6,347 bases of DNA, from contig JAKABE010000203.1 of NCBI GenBank assembly GCA_021801945.1, forward strand, positions 1 to 6,347, read 5' to 3'. Of the stretch, positions 1 to 5,652 are shown in pieces. Origin of the DNA: Acidobacteriota bacterium (lineage in GTDB: Bacteria > Acidobacteriota > Terriglobia > Terriglobales > Acidobacteriaceae). The translations under genes and the position numbers were made by a program. Position 1 is the stretch's first letter. Each line of letters starts with the position of its first letter. The notes beneath the pieces were generated by a model, which saw only the letters and a program-made list of their open reading frames with translations, was not told the origin of the DNA and made no database searches.

Positions 1-595
1 GCTCCGCCGCCGGATCAATCCATAGGTCCCCAGTCATGGCGGTGAGCACGTGCAGCTCAATATCAGAGGGATTGAAGGCAGGGTTGGGTTTGAAGGTGAA
101 TCTCTCCAGCTCGCCGGCTGGCCCCCCGCCTGATCCGGTGTACTGATAGAGAAAGGCGGTGGGCAGCGCCCGCAGCACCTTGAGCGCACGGGCGGTGTCG
201 GCGTCCTCGCTCTGCTTGCGATCCATCTGCCGGCTGGGATCGCTCAGCAACCCCACGAGCCGCGCCGCCTCCCTTTGTTCTGCGGCCGCGTCCAGCGGCT
301 TGCCGTTGACGGAGATCAGGCGGGCCACGTCGCCTTCGCTGGTTTCCACGATCTTTTTAGTGGTGGTGAGCCGCGGCGTCGACCTGCGCAGCCAGAAGCT
401 CATGGGGGGGCCGGGGCTCTCTGTGGCCCGGATTTCGTTGGCGAGCGCGCGGGCCACCAGATCGTGCGCCCGCGCCGGCGTGAGGAAGCCGGAGCCTGGC
501 GCCGCAGCTTGACCGCGGCCGGGCACGGACAAGAAAAGCAAGCAGAACAGAAAGAAAAGGCCGCGCACCGCTATCGCAACCCCGCTACGGTTCAT
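1..595 (-). CDS. Secreted protein of unknown function, acidobacterial type (N-terminal part, cut by window edge)
   Basis: An open frame runs leftward from an ATG at 595-593 to the window edge: 198 complete codons without a stop. An in-frame TAA (minus strand, 604-602) lies three codons upstream, so the start must be at or after this ATG. Residues 1-30 look like a Sec signal peptide: N-terminal arginines, a hydrophobic core around residues 13-24, then a small-residue region near GQAAA. The mature part contains RLTTTKKIVETSEGDVARL (residues 75-93), NGKPL (97-101) and a DPSRQMDRKQSEDADTARAL stretch (119-138), followed by FTFKPNP (166-172) and LTAMTGDLWIDP (184-195). I recall similar uncharacterised acidobacterial proteins carrying this signature. 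The alternation of KP and WIDP strands faintly resembles lipoprotein-carrier or outer-membrane sorting folds, but that is a guess. No lipobox is visible, because the only early Cys (18) sits inside the hydrophobic core. The C-terminus is missing. It is transcribed away from the bactofilin gene. Confidence 0.82.
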   Translation of the reverse strand, partial: MNRSGVAIAVRGLFFLFCLLFLSVPGRGQAAAPGSGFLTPARAHDLVARALANEIRATESPGPPMSFWLRRSTPRLTTTKKIVETSEGDVARLISVNGKPLDAAAEQREAARLVGLLSDPSRQMDRKQSEDADTARALKVLRALPTAFLYQYTGSGGGPAGELERFTFKPNPAFNPSDIELHVLTAMTGDLWIDPAAE

Positions 596-634
596 GAAAT
601 CTTAGACGCCGGAGCCGCTGGTGGGATTCTTTGA

Positions 635-664
635 TTGAAGCCATGCGGCCCGGTTGCGTATATT
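635..664 (+). promoter_or_regulatory. Probable sigma70 promoter for the bactofilin gene
   Basis: A -35-like TTGAAG (635-640) and a -10-like TATATT (659-664) are separated by 18 bp. Transcription would start near 671, ahead of the ribosome binding site at 691-699 and the ATG at 707. This placement argues against the longer in-frame start at 635, which would lie inside the promoter. It is assigned by consensus match only. Confidence 0.5.
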
Positions 665-690
665 GCGGGGAGGGCTTGGTTCATGCCCTC

Positions 691-699
691 GGAAGGAAG
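691..699 (+). promoter_or_regulatory. Ribosome binding site deciding the bactofilin start
   Basis: The purine-rich GGAAGGAAG lies 7 nt before the ATG at 707. It supports that ATG over the in-frame ATGs at 635 and 683. The resulting N-terminus, MAVENAPARIGKTVVI, also fits bactofilins, which have a short tail before the IGK motif. Confidence 0.6.
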
Positions 700-706
700 A
701 AAAACA

Positions 707-1090
707 ATGGCAGTGGAGAACGCGCCCGCACGCATTGGCAAAACCGTAGTCATTTGCGGCGAAGTGAAAGGCAGCGAAGATTTGATTGTGGATGGCCGGG
801 TGGAGGGGATCGTGACCCTATCCGAGAGCCGTCTCACTATTGGACCCAACGCCAACGTGGCCGCCGACCTTTCCGCCAAGGACGTATTGATTCTGGGGCA
901 CGTTCATGGCAACGTGATGGCCACTGGCAGGGTGGAACTGCGCGCCGGTTGCACGGTCGAGGGCAATATCCGGGCCCTTCGGTTGGCCGTCGAAGACAAT
1001 GCTGTCTTCCGCGGCAAGGTGGACTTGACGCAGGCCGTGGCCAAGGCACCGGAAAGCGCCAGCGCGCCCCAGACCGGAGTCGCTTACTGA
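707..1090 (+). CDS. Bactofilin (polymer-forming cytoskeletal protein)
   Basis: This 127-aa protein belongs to the bactofilin family (DUF583/PF04519). Bactofilins polymerise without nucleotide into filaments through a right-handed beta-helix core. They usually sit at the inner face of the cytoplasmic membrane and localise cell-wall or envelope enzymes. The diagnostic pattern is present: IGKTVVICGEVKGSEDLIVDG (residues 10-30), VEGIVTL (32-38), RLTIGPNANV (42-51), a DVLILGHVHGNV repeat (59-70), RVELRAGCTVEGNI (75-88) and a final AVFRGKVDL strand (99-107). The spaced hydrophobic/G pattern every 17-18 residues is that expected of beta-helix rungs. Short tails flank the core (about 9 residues N-terminal, 20 residues C-terminal, Ala/Pro-rich), as is usual. 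No membrane segment is visible. A longer in-frame version from 635 (151 aa) is possible but has no good ribosome site. The gene is followed 57 bp later by a methyltransferase-like gene on the same strand, probably co-transcribed. Confidence 0.92.
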   Translation: MAVENAPARIGKTVVICGEVKGSEDLIVDGRVEGIVTLSESRLTIGPNANVAADLSAKDVLILGHVHGNVMATGRVELRAGCTVEGNIRALRLAVEDNAVFRGKVDLTQAVAKAPESASAPQTGVAY

Positions 1091-1135
1091 GCTGCTCCGC
1101 GCCAGCCTGCTACATCATGATTTCTCCGGCTGCAC

Positions 1136-1140
1136 GAGGG
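1136..1140 (+). promoter_or_regulatory. Ribosome binding site for the TTG-started methyltransferase-like gene
   Basis: GAGGG lies 7 nt before the TTG at 1148. The frame is closed upstream by a TGA at 1118-1120. No ATG or GTG lies in frame between that stop and the MLSDWF start, so TTG is the best initiation codon. Confidence 0.5.
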
Positions 1141-1147
1141 ATTTGGG

Positions 1148-1801
1148 TTGCTGAGCGATTGGTTCGACAAAAAGCAAATCAAGGGTTCCGCCCCTTCCAC
1201 CCCTGGTCTGCACGGGCCTAGGATTCCCCGCCACTCCGGTGCATGGGCGGTCCTGCGCAAGCGCCTCGAGGCCGGGCCGGGGCTGCGTATTATTGACACC
1301 GGCTACACCTCGCCCGCCAACATCAACTATCTGACCAGCCTGGGCCATAGCCTTTTCCTCACTGACCTGGTTCACGATGCCTACACCGGAAACTGGCAGA
1401 CAAGCGCCGGCGAGGATGGCAACGCGATCTGGAACATCGAAGGCTTTCTCGAACAATCCCTGAACTTTGCTGGCCGGACCTTCGACGTGGTGCTGCTATG
1501 GACGGCGCTCGACTACCTGCCCGAACCGCTGGTAGCGCCGGTGGTGCTCCGGCTATTCTCGGCCATGAATCCCGGCGGCCAGGTTCTGGCCTTTTTCCAC
1601 ACCCGCATGGAAAGCGAGGAGTCGGTGCGCTGCCGCTTCCACGTCACCGCGGGCGACGATGTCGAGATGCAGTTGACCCAGCAATTCCCCCTGCAGCGCG
1701 CCTTTACCAACCGCAGCATCGAGCGGCTGTTTGCGGGATGGTCGGGGCACCGCCAGTTCCTGGCCAAAGACAGCGTCTCCGAGGTCATTGTGACCCGGTA
1801 A
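1148..1801 (+). CDS. Class I SAM-dependent methyltransferase-like protein
   Basis: The 217-aa product has the order of elements of a Rossmann-fold methyltransferase. A beta1/motif I region, GLRIIDTGYTSPANINYL, lies at about residues 45-62. An acidic residue follows beta2 (FLTDL, 70-74). A motif IV-like TFDVVLLWTALDYLPEP lies at 111-127, then a helix (PVVLRLFSAM, 131-140) and the NPGGQVLAFFHT turn-strand (141-152) that commonly follows. Motif I is degenerate: instead of DxGxGxG it reads DTGYTSPAN, so SAM binding is likely by fold but not certain. The C-terminal part (160-217) is a mixed region ending SEVIVTR and has no motif I know. No signal peptide or membrane segment is visible, so the product is probably cytoplasmic. 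The N-terminal PRIPRHSGAW segment (24-33) resembles acidobacterial proteins encoded next to bactofilins. The position 57 bp after the bactofilin suggests one operon and a related job, but the substrate is unknown. It could also be a catalytically dead paralogue. Confidence 0.75.
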   Translation: MLSDWFDKKQIKGSAPSTPGLHGPRIPRHSGAWAVLRKRLEAGPGLRIIDTGYTSPANINYLTSLGHSLFLTDLVHDAYTGNWQTSAGEDGNAIWNIEGFLEQSLNFAGRTFDVVLLWTALDYLPEPLVAPVVLRLFSAMNPGGQVLAFFHTRMESEESVRCRFHVTAGDDVEMQLTQQFPLQRAFTNRSIERLFAGWSGHRQFLAKDSVSEVIVTR

Positions 1802-1807
1802 AGCGCG

Positions 1808-1846
1808 GGCCCTATCTTGTCCGGAAATGCCGGACAAGATAGGGCC
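1808..1846. terminator. Perfect 17-bp inverted repeat, probable bidirectional terminator
   Basis: GGCCCTATCTTGTCCGG (1808-1824) and CCGGACAAGATAGGGCC (1830-1846) are exact reverse complements around the 5-nt loop AAATG. The stem starts 6 nt after the methyltransferase-like stop codon and lies about 100 nt beyond the stop of the convergent LarA-like gene. The position is ideal for a shared terminator. No T-run follows on either strand, so factor-independent termination is unproven. The structure may instead block 3'-end decay or be a protein-binding palindrome. Confidence 0.6.
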
Positions 1847-1881
1847 TGTGCAAGAGCCCACCGGAGAATGCGCGTACCGTA

Positions 1882-1904
1882 AGTGGGCATTTTCATCTCC
1901 CACT
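1882..1904. repeat. Short stem-loop, copy 1 of an AGTGGGYATTTTCA motif
   Basis: AGTGGG (1882-1887) can pair with CCCACT (1899-1904) around an 11-nt loop. The first 14 nt, AGTGGGCATTTTCA, recur with one transition at 5231-5244, also outside genes and also followed by a CCC-ACT arm. It may be a REP-like dispersed element, or coincidence in GC-rich DNA. Confidence 0.35.
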
Positions 1905-1946
1905 GGTCACTGTCCCGGAAGCGATCCACCGTCATTCGGCTAAGAT

Positions 1947-3242
1947 TCAGAACGGCAAGAGGTTGCCGGAGGAATCGAATCGCATGGACTCTGGCTTGTC
2001 CGCCAGCGTCACGCCGGGGCGGCCCTTGAGTTCCCCGGCGCAGCTTTCTGACACCAAAAGCCGCTCCAGCTGCAGCGTGTTCGCGATGCGCACCACCCGC
2101 AGATGCTCCGGATGGCGAGAAGCCAGCGTCGCCAAACCCTGTTCGATGGCCTCGCGGTCGGTTTCGAAGTATATGGGAATCTTGGGCGTCAGCACTCCTA
2201 GCGAGGTGAGCGCATTCATGTACGTGGACTGGCGGTCGATCGCCTCGACCAGGCGCGTAGTGGCAAAGTCGGCAAGACCCAGGCCCGTAGCATTGCCTTG
2301 CGTGGCTTCGGTCAGACTGCAAACCAGGATGCGATGGATCAGAATCGAATGGCTATTAACCGGCCAACGATCCTCGGCGCGCAGCGAGGAGGAGTAGCCG
2401 GTTATTTCGCGGCCGATCACGTTTGTGTCCATGCCCGTGCCGCTGATCTCCTTGCCCATCTCGTCTACGATCAGCAGATCAATCTCCTTGAGCGGCAGCC
2501 GAGGCAAAAGTTCGGTGGCCCGCGCAAACAGCCGCTTTTCCCCGCTCACAATCGTATCGCGCGGCAGCACCTCGATCTCGGCCGTCTCATGGTGCTGATC
2601 CTCAACGATGGCTACGCCGCAAAGTACCGGAACCGCGTCCAACACCACCCGCGCATGCTCGCGGATGACCGCATAGTGCCCCTCGTAGGCCGCTGCGCGG
2701 TGGGCAAGGTTGGCGCCCTCCTGCTTGGCGAAGCCGATGGCCAGCATCTTTTGAATGCCGCTGCCGTAATCGCCCTGAAAATCGGTGTGCGGCTTGACGC
2801 GGTTGATGGGCACAACCGCATCGGCCTCCAGCGCCTCCGCGCTGAAGACGACATCGCGCCCGTCAAAGACCTCGCCGATCTTGCGCACCTCCATGCCGGC
2901 CTTGATGGGCACACCCATCGCCTCCGCCGTGACGCCGTAGCTGGCCAGAACGTGCGTCTGTCCTTCCGGCGTAGCCCCGCCATGGCTGCCCATCGCCGGG
3001 ATGATGAATGGCTTGGCACCCGCATCGGCCAGCACATCGAGCACCGCCTTCACAATCGTGCTCAGGTTGGCGATCCCCCGGCTCCCCACGCCCACCGCGA
3101 TCCGCATTCCCGGCGCGATGCGCTCCCGCAGGCCCGCCGCGGCAAAGCGCTCGCGGACATGCGCCGGAATATCCAGCGGCTTCGACGGCGGAAAGCTCCT
3201 CCTCACTTCGATCATGCGCGGAATCAAGCTGCTGGTTGTCAT
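1947..3242 (-). CDS. LarA-like (Lar_N/DUF2088) nickel-pincer-type racemase/epimerase homologue
   Basis: The 431-aa product starts at the ATG 3242-3240, which is preceded by AGGAGG at a 7-nt spacing. The open frame extends upstream to 3377, but that extension lacks such a site. The N-terminal half matches the lactate racemase N-terminal domain. LarA of Lactobacillus plantarum holds a nickel-pincer nucleotide through Lys184 and His200, and uses His108 and His174 as acid/base residues. By eye, equivalents occur here in the same order: His87 in MGSHGGATPEG, His152 in NRVKPHTDF, Lys165 in SGIQKMLAIG and His181 in NLAHRA. The Lys-His distance of 16 equals that of LarA. Arg55 may match Arg75, but the Asp of the LarA DxxR motif is Gly here (GVGSRG). 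Such homologues act on various 2-hydroxy acids, so lactate is not implied. The C-terminal half (about 250-431) is less familiar. No signal peptide is seen, so it is probably cytoplasmic. No larB, larC or larE lies in the window. The gene is divergent from the S10 peptidase. Confidence 0.85.
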   Translation of the reverse strand: MTTSSLIPRMIEVRRSFPPSKPLDIPAHVRERFAAAGLRERIAPGMRIAVGVGSRGIANLSTIVKAVLDVLADAGAKPFIIPAMGSHGGATPEGQTHVLASYGVTAEAMGVPIKAGMEVRKIGEVFDGRDVVFSAEALEADAVVPINRVKPHTDFQGDYGSGIQKMLAIGFAKQEGANLAHRAAAYEGHYAVIREHARVVLDAVPVLCGVAIVEDQHHETAEIEVLPRDTIVSGEKRLFARATELLPRLPLKEIDLLIVDEMGKEISGTGMDTNVIGREITGYSSSLRAEDRWPVNSHSILIHRILVCSLTEATQGNATGLGLADFATTRLVEAIDRQSTYMNALTSLGVLTPKIPIYFETDREAIEQGLATLASRHPEHLRVVRIANTLQLERLLVSESCAGELKGRPGVTLADKPESMRFDSSGNLLPF

Positions 3243-3249
3243 CGCAGTG

Positions 3250-3255
3250 CCTCCT
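3250..3255 (-). promoter_or_regulatory. Strong ribosome binding site deciding the LarA-like start
   Basis: On the minus strand, a perfect AGGAGG lies 7 nt before the ATG at 3242-3240. It fixes the start there rather than at the in-frame ATG at 3377. The downstream product begins MTTSSLIPRMIEVRRSFPP. Confidence 0.75.
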
Positions 3256-3465
3256 CGACGGGCAATATATGTGCTGACCCCATCGTAATTGCGCGCCTTT
3301 GTCTTAGGCCAGGAATTCAGGCTTGCGGAGGCACGGAACTTTGCAGAGAATCCGTCTTCCGGGACTGAGGCCTGCACTCATTGCGCTCAATTAACGTGCG
3401 GGCTGAAGCTCTTACCCCGCAAGCTGGTCTGCTCCCCGAGTCAGCGCGCGCTTCGACCCATAGAC

Positions 3466-3471
3466 TATAAT
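3466..3471 (+). promoter_or_regulatory. Exact TATAAT -10 box ahead of the S10 peptidase gene
   Basis: TATAAT occurs in a GC-rich background 35 nt before the peptidase ATG, leaving a leader of roughly 28 nt that contains GGGAG (3495-3499). No convincing -35 hexamer lies 16-18 bp upstream (around 3443-3449), so activator dependence is possible. The 3243-3506 divergent region otherwise shows only a weak TGCGGG/CCCGCA inverted repeat (3397-3402 and 3416-3421, 13-nt loop). I found no clear promoter for the leftward gene, though a TATATT on its strand near 3266-3271 is a candidate. Confidence 0.45.
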
Positions 3472-3506
3472 TTCCTTTCCCCAAAAATCTTTCTGGGAGT
3501 TGGCTT

Positions 3507-5156
3507 ATGCGCAACCTCCTCCGTCTTGCGGCACTTCTTCTGGTGCCGCCGCTTACCACGCGGCCCGCTCTTTCGCAGGCCGCGATGGAAAAACCCGCCG
3601 CCCAGCCTGCGCCTGCGGAAGCCGCGTCGCAAGGTCCCCTACCCGCCGACTCGATCACCACGGGCTCGGTTGAAGTCTCCGGGCAACGCATCGCCTATAC
3701 CGCCGTCGCCGGCATCATCACCGTAGGAGCTACGGATGCGGAGGATGCGCAGCTCGGCCCCGACGGAAAGCCGCTGCCGGGCAGCCAACTCGCGCTCTCG
3801 GCGCCCAAGAATCCGGCCGATGCGCCTCCCGTGGCGCACATGTTCTACGTGGCCTACTTCAAGGCCGGCGTAAGGGCCGACGACCGGCCCGTCGCGTTCT
3901 TTTATAACGGCGGGCCGGGCAGCTCGACCATGTGGCTGCACCTGGGCTCGATGGGACCGAAGTACGTGGAGACCAGCGGCGACACCCACCTGCCCGGAGC
4001 GCCCTATAAGCTGGTCGATAATCGCTATAGCCTGCTCGACGCAAGCGACCTGGTATTTATCGACGCGCCCGGCACGGGCTTTGGCCGCCTGGCAGGCAAA
4101 GATGCCGGCAAGGCCTTCTGGGGCGTGGACGAGGACGCCGGGGCCTTCGCCCGCTTCATCTCCCGCTTCCTGACCAAATACAACCGCTGGAACTCGCCCA
4201 AGTACCTGTTCGGCGAAAGCTACGGAACCACGCGCTCGGCAGTGCTGGCCAATGACCTGGAAAACAGCTACAACATCGACCTGAACGGCGTGATGCTGCT
4301 GGGCGAAATCTTCAACTTCACCATCAGCACCGGTGTCGGGGACCGCGGCGACATGCCCTACGTCCTGGCCTTGCCCACCTATGCGGCCACCGCCTGGTAT
4401 CACAAGAGACTCTCTCCGCAACCGCCCGAGCTCGCCCCTTTCCTCAAACAGGTTGAAGACTTCGCCCTGGGCGATTACATGCACGCCCTGGCCGAGGGCG
4501 CTGACCTGAGCGCCGCGGAAAAGCAGTCGGTGGCCGAAAAGATTCACGGCTACACCGGCCTGCCGGTGGCCTACATCCTGAAGGCCGACCTGCGCGTAAC
4601 CGGCAGCGAGTTTGAGAAGACCTTCGCGGACGCCCAGGACATGACCACCGGGCGCTACGATACGCGATTCCTGGGCCCCACCATCGACCCCCTCAGCCAG
4701 GGCTCGGAGTACGATCCGCAGAGCGCGGCCATCTCCTCGGCCTACACGGCTCTAATCAACTCCTACCTGCGCAACACGCTGAAGTACGGCGCCGATCAGG
4801 TCTACCTGCCCCAGGCCATCTTTGGCAACGTTCGCTGGGACATGACGCGACAGGGGCATCACAGAATGTTTTCCGCCGCCTCCGGCTTGAACGTCAGCAC
4901 GGACCTGGCCGACGCCATGAAGACCAATCCCCACCTCAAGGTGATGGTCAACGGCGGCTACTACGACCTGGCCACGCCCTTCTTCGGAGCCATGTACGAG
5001 GAGAAGCATCTGCCCATTCCTCAGTCGCTGGCCAAAAACATCGAGTATGACTGGTACGAGTCGGGTCACATGGCCTATGTGCGCGACGAATGCCGCAAGC
5101 AGCTCCATGACCGCGCGGCGGCGTTCATCAAGGAGACTCAACGCACTGCAAGGTAG
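3507..5156 (+). CDS. Exported serine carboxypeptidase, peptidase family S10
   Basis: This 549-aa enzyme has the alpha/beta-hydrolase fold of family S10, which removes C-terminal amino acids from peptides and is most active at acid pH. The oxyanion-hole segment NGGPGSS is at residues 134-140 and DAPGTGFG at 186-193. The nucleophile is Ser238 in GESYG (236-240). The aspartate is Asp487 in VNGGYYDLATPFF, and the histidine is His521 in WYESGHMAYV. All three triad residues are in the right order and spacing. A lid-like insertion occupies about 275-440. Residues 1-24 form a Sec signal peptide (MRNLLRLAALLLVPPL, cleavage probably near ALSQA). The Ala/Pro-rich stretch after it (about 27-47) looks like a flexible linker or short propeptide. 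The product is therefore periplasmic or secreted and probably serves peptide scavenging. Bacterial S10 proteins of about 500 aa are usual, so the gene appears intact. GGGAG lies 7 nt before the ATG and TATAAT lies upstream. It appears monocistronic, because a hairpin follows the stop. Confidence 0.95.
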   Translation: MRNLLRLAALLLVPPLTTRPALSQAAMEKPAAQPAPAEAASQGPLPADSITTGSVEVSGQRIAYTAVAGIITVGATDAEDAQLGPDGKPLPGSQLALSAPKNPADAPPVAHMFYVAYFKAGVRADDRPVAFFYNGGPGSSTMWLHLGSMGPKYVETSGDTHLPGAPYKLVDNRYSLLDASDLVFIDAPGTGFGRLAGKDAGKAFWGVDEDAGAFARFISRFLTKYNRWNSPKYLFGESYGTTRSAVLANDLENSYNIDLNGVMLLGEIFNFTISTGVGDRGDMPYVLALPTYAATAWYHKRLSPQPPELAPFLKQVEDFALGDYMHALAEGADLSAAEKQSVAEKIHGYTGLPVAYILKADLRVTGSEFEKTFADAQDMTTGRYDTRFLGPTIDPLSQGSEYDPQSAAISSAYTALINSYLRNTLKYGADQVYLPQAIFGNVRWDMTRQGHHRMFSAASGLNVSTDLADAMKTNPHLKVMVNGGYYDLATPFFGAMYEEKHLPIPQSLAKNIEYDWYESGHMAYVRDECRKQLHDRAAAFIKETQRTAR

Positions 5157-5160
5157 GCGT

Positions 5161-5203
5161 GGGGCAAGGGCGGAGGAGGATTGCCGGGGAGATCGCCCGC
5201 CCC
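5161..5203 (+). terminator. GC-rich hairpin directly after the S10 peptidase stop
   Basis: GGGGC (5161-5165) and GGGCG (5168-5172), split by an AA bulge, can pair with CGCCC (5194-5198) and GCCCC (5199-5203) around a 21-nt loop. The stem begins 4 nt after the TAG stop. No T-run follows, so it is a candidate terminator or 3'-end stabiliser only. Confidence 0.35.
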
Positions 5204-5229
5204 TCGATCACCGTTTCCGCAAAGTTACG

Positions 5230-5262
5230 GAGTGGGTATTTTCAGAGCCGCTCTCCCGACTC
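5230..5262. repeat. Short stem-loop, copy 2 of the AGTGGGYATTTTCA motif
   Basis: GAGTGGG (5230-5236) can pair with CCC-G-ACTC (5255-5262, one bulged G) around an 18-nt loop. AGTGGGTATTTTCA (5231-5244) differs from 1882-1895 by one C/T transition. A further GAGTGGG at 5613-5619 is followed by GTAGCT and CCC, but does not share the ATTTTCA part. Confidence 0.35.
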
Positions 5263-5405
5263 GCTGGAACGCGGATCTCCGGACCCGCACTCGGCCGAAT
5301 CGCATTACCAAATCACGCCGTCACAGCACGAGCGCAGCGTCACTCATTTCGGCAATCAGGCTCGCTGGCCTTGAGAACCCTCCAATCGGGCGAAAAACGA
5401 TAGCT

Positions 5406-5421
5406 CCAGGCGCAAGCCTGG
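5406..5421. repeat. Perfect 6-bp hairpin with GCAA tetraloop
   Basis: CCAGGC (5406-5411) and GCCTGG (5416-5421) enclose GCAA, a GNRA-type tetraloop. It is stable if transcribed, but no T-run follows and no gene ends nearby. Its function is unknown. Confidence 0.35.
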
Positions 5422-5652
5422 CAAAGCCGAGTTGAATCCACGATTCCTAGCTCTCGAAGCGGGTGTAAGACCGAATTCGGAACCTGCCAATCGACTCGAA
5501 TACAGGATCAATTTCTGCCGCAAAGCGCTGGGACCGCAAGGACTCAGCTTCCTGCGCGAACAACGCCCGCTCCGCTTTGCGGGAAATTACCCCTCGCAAG
5601 CGCAAAGGTTGTGAGTGGGGTAGCTCCCTTAGCACAGTAGACTCAAGATATT

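Larger units (their letters stand above)
5204..5652. other. About 450 bp without a supportable gene
   Basis: Short open frames exist on both strands (for example 5432-5614 plus and 5447-5839 minus). None has a ribosome site, a recognisable motif or a sensible composition. They are rich in Arg and Ser, as chance frames in GC-rich DNA are. The stretch holds copy 2 of the AGTGGGYATTTTCA motif, a small hairpin at 5406-5421, and presumably the left end of the insertion-sequence remnant near its right side. No tRNA or known ncRNA was seen. Confidence 0.5.

Noticed and set aside
631..1221. 196-aa open frame on the plus strand overlapping the bactofilin
   Set aside because: It is the bactofilin region read in another frame. 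Its RQRRFDCGWPGGGDR-type composition is typical of shadow frames.
1513..2322. 269-aa open frame on the minus strand
   Set aside because: It spans the convergent junction and covers parts of two well-supported genes in other frames. The translation is low-complexity, Arg/Ser/Ala-rich.
2298..3368. 356-aa open frame on the plus strand
   Set aside because: It lies antisense to the LarA-like gene, whose protein is clearly conserved. The translation is rich in His, Arg and Ala without motifs, as expected of a shadow frame.
3639..4547. 302-aa open frame on the minus strand
   Set aside because: It is antisense to the S10 peptidase, including the catalytic GESYG region. It has no recognisable domain or ribosome site.
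5204..5652. Possible tRNA, ncRNA or decayed second transposase in the orphan region
   Set aside because: No cloverleaf, T-loop sequence or recognisable protein fragment was found in any frame.
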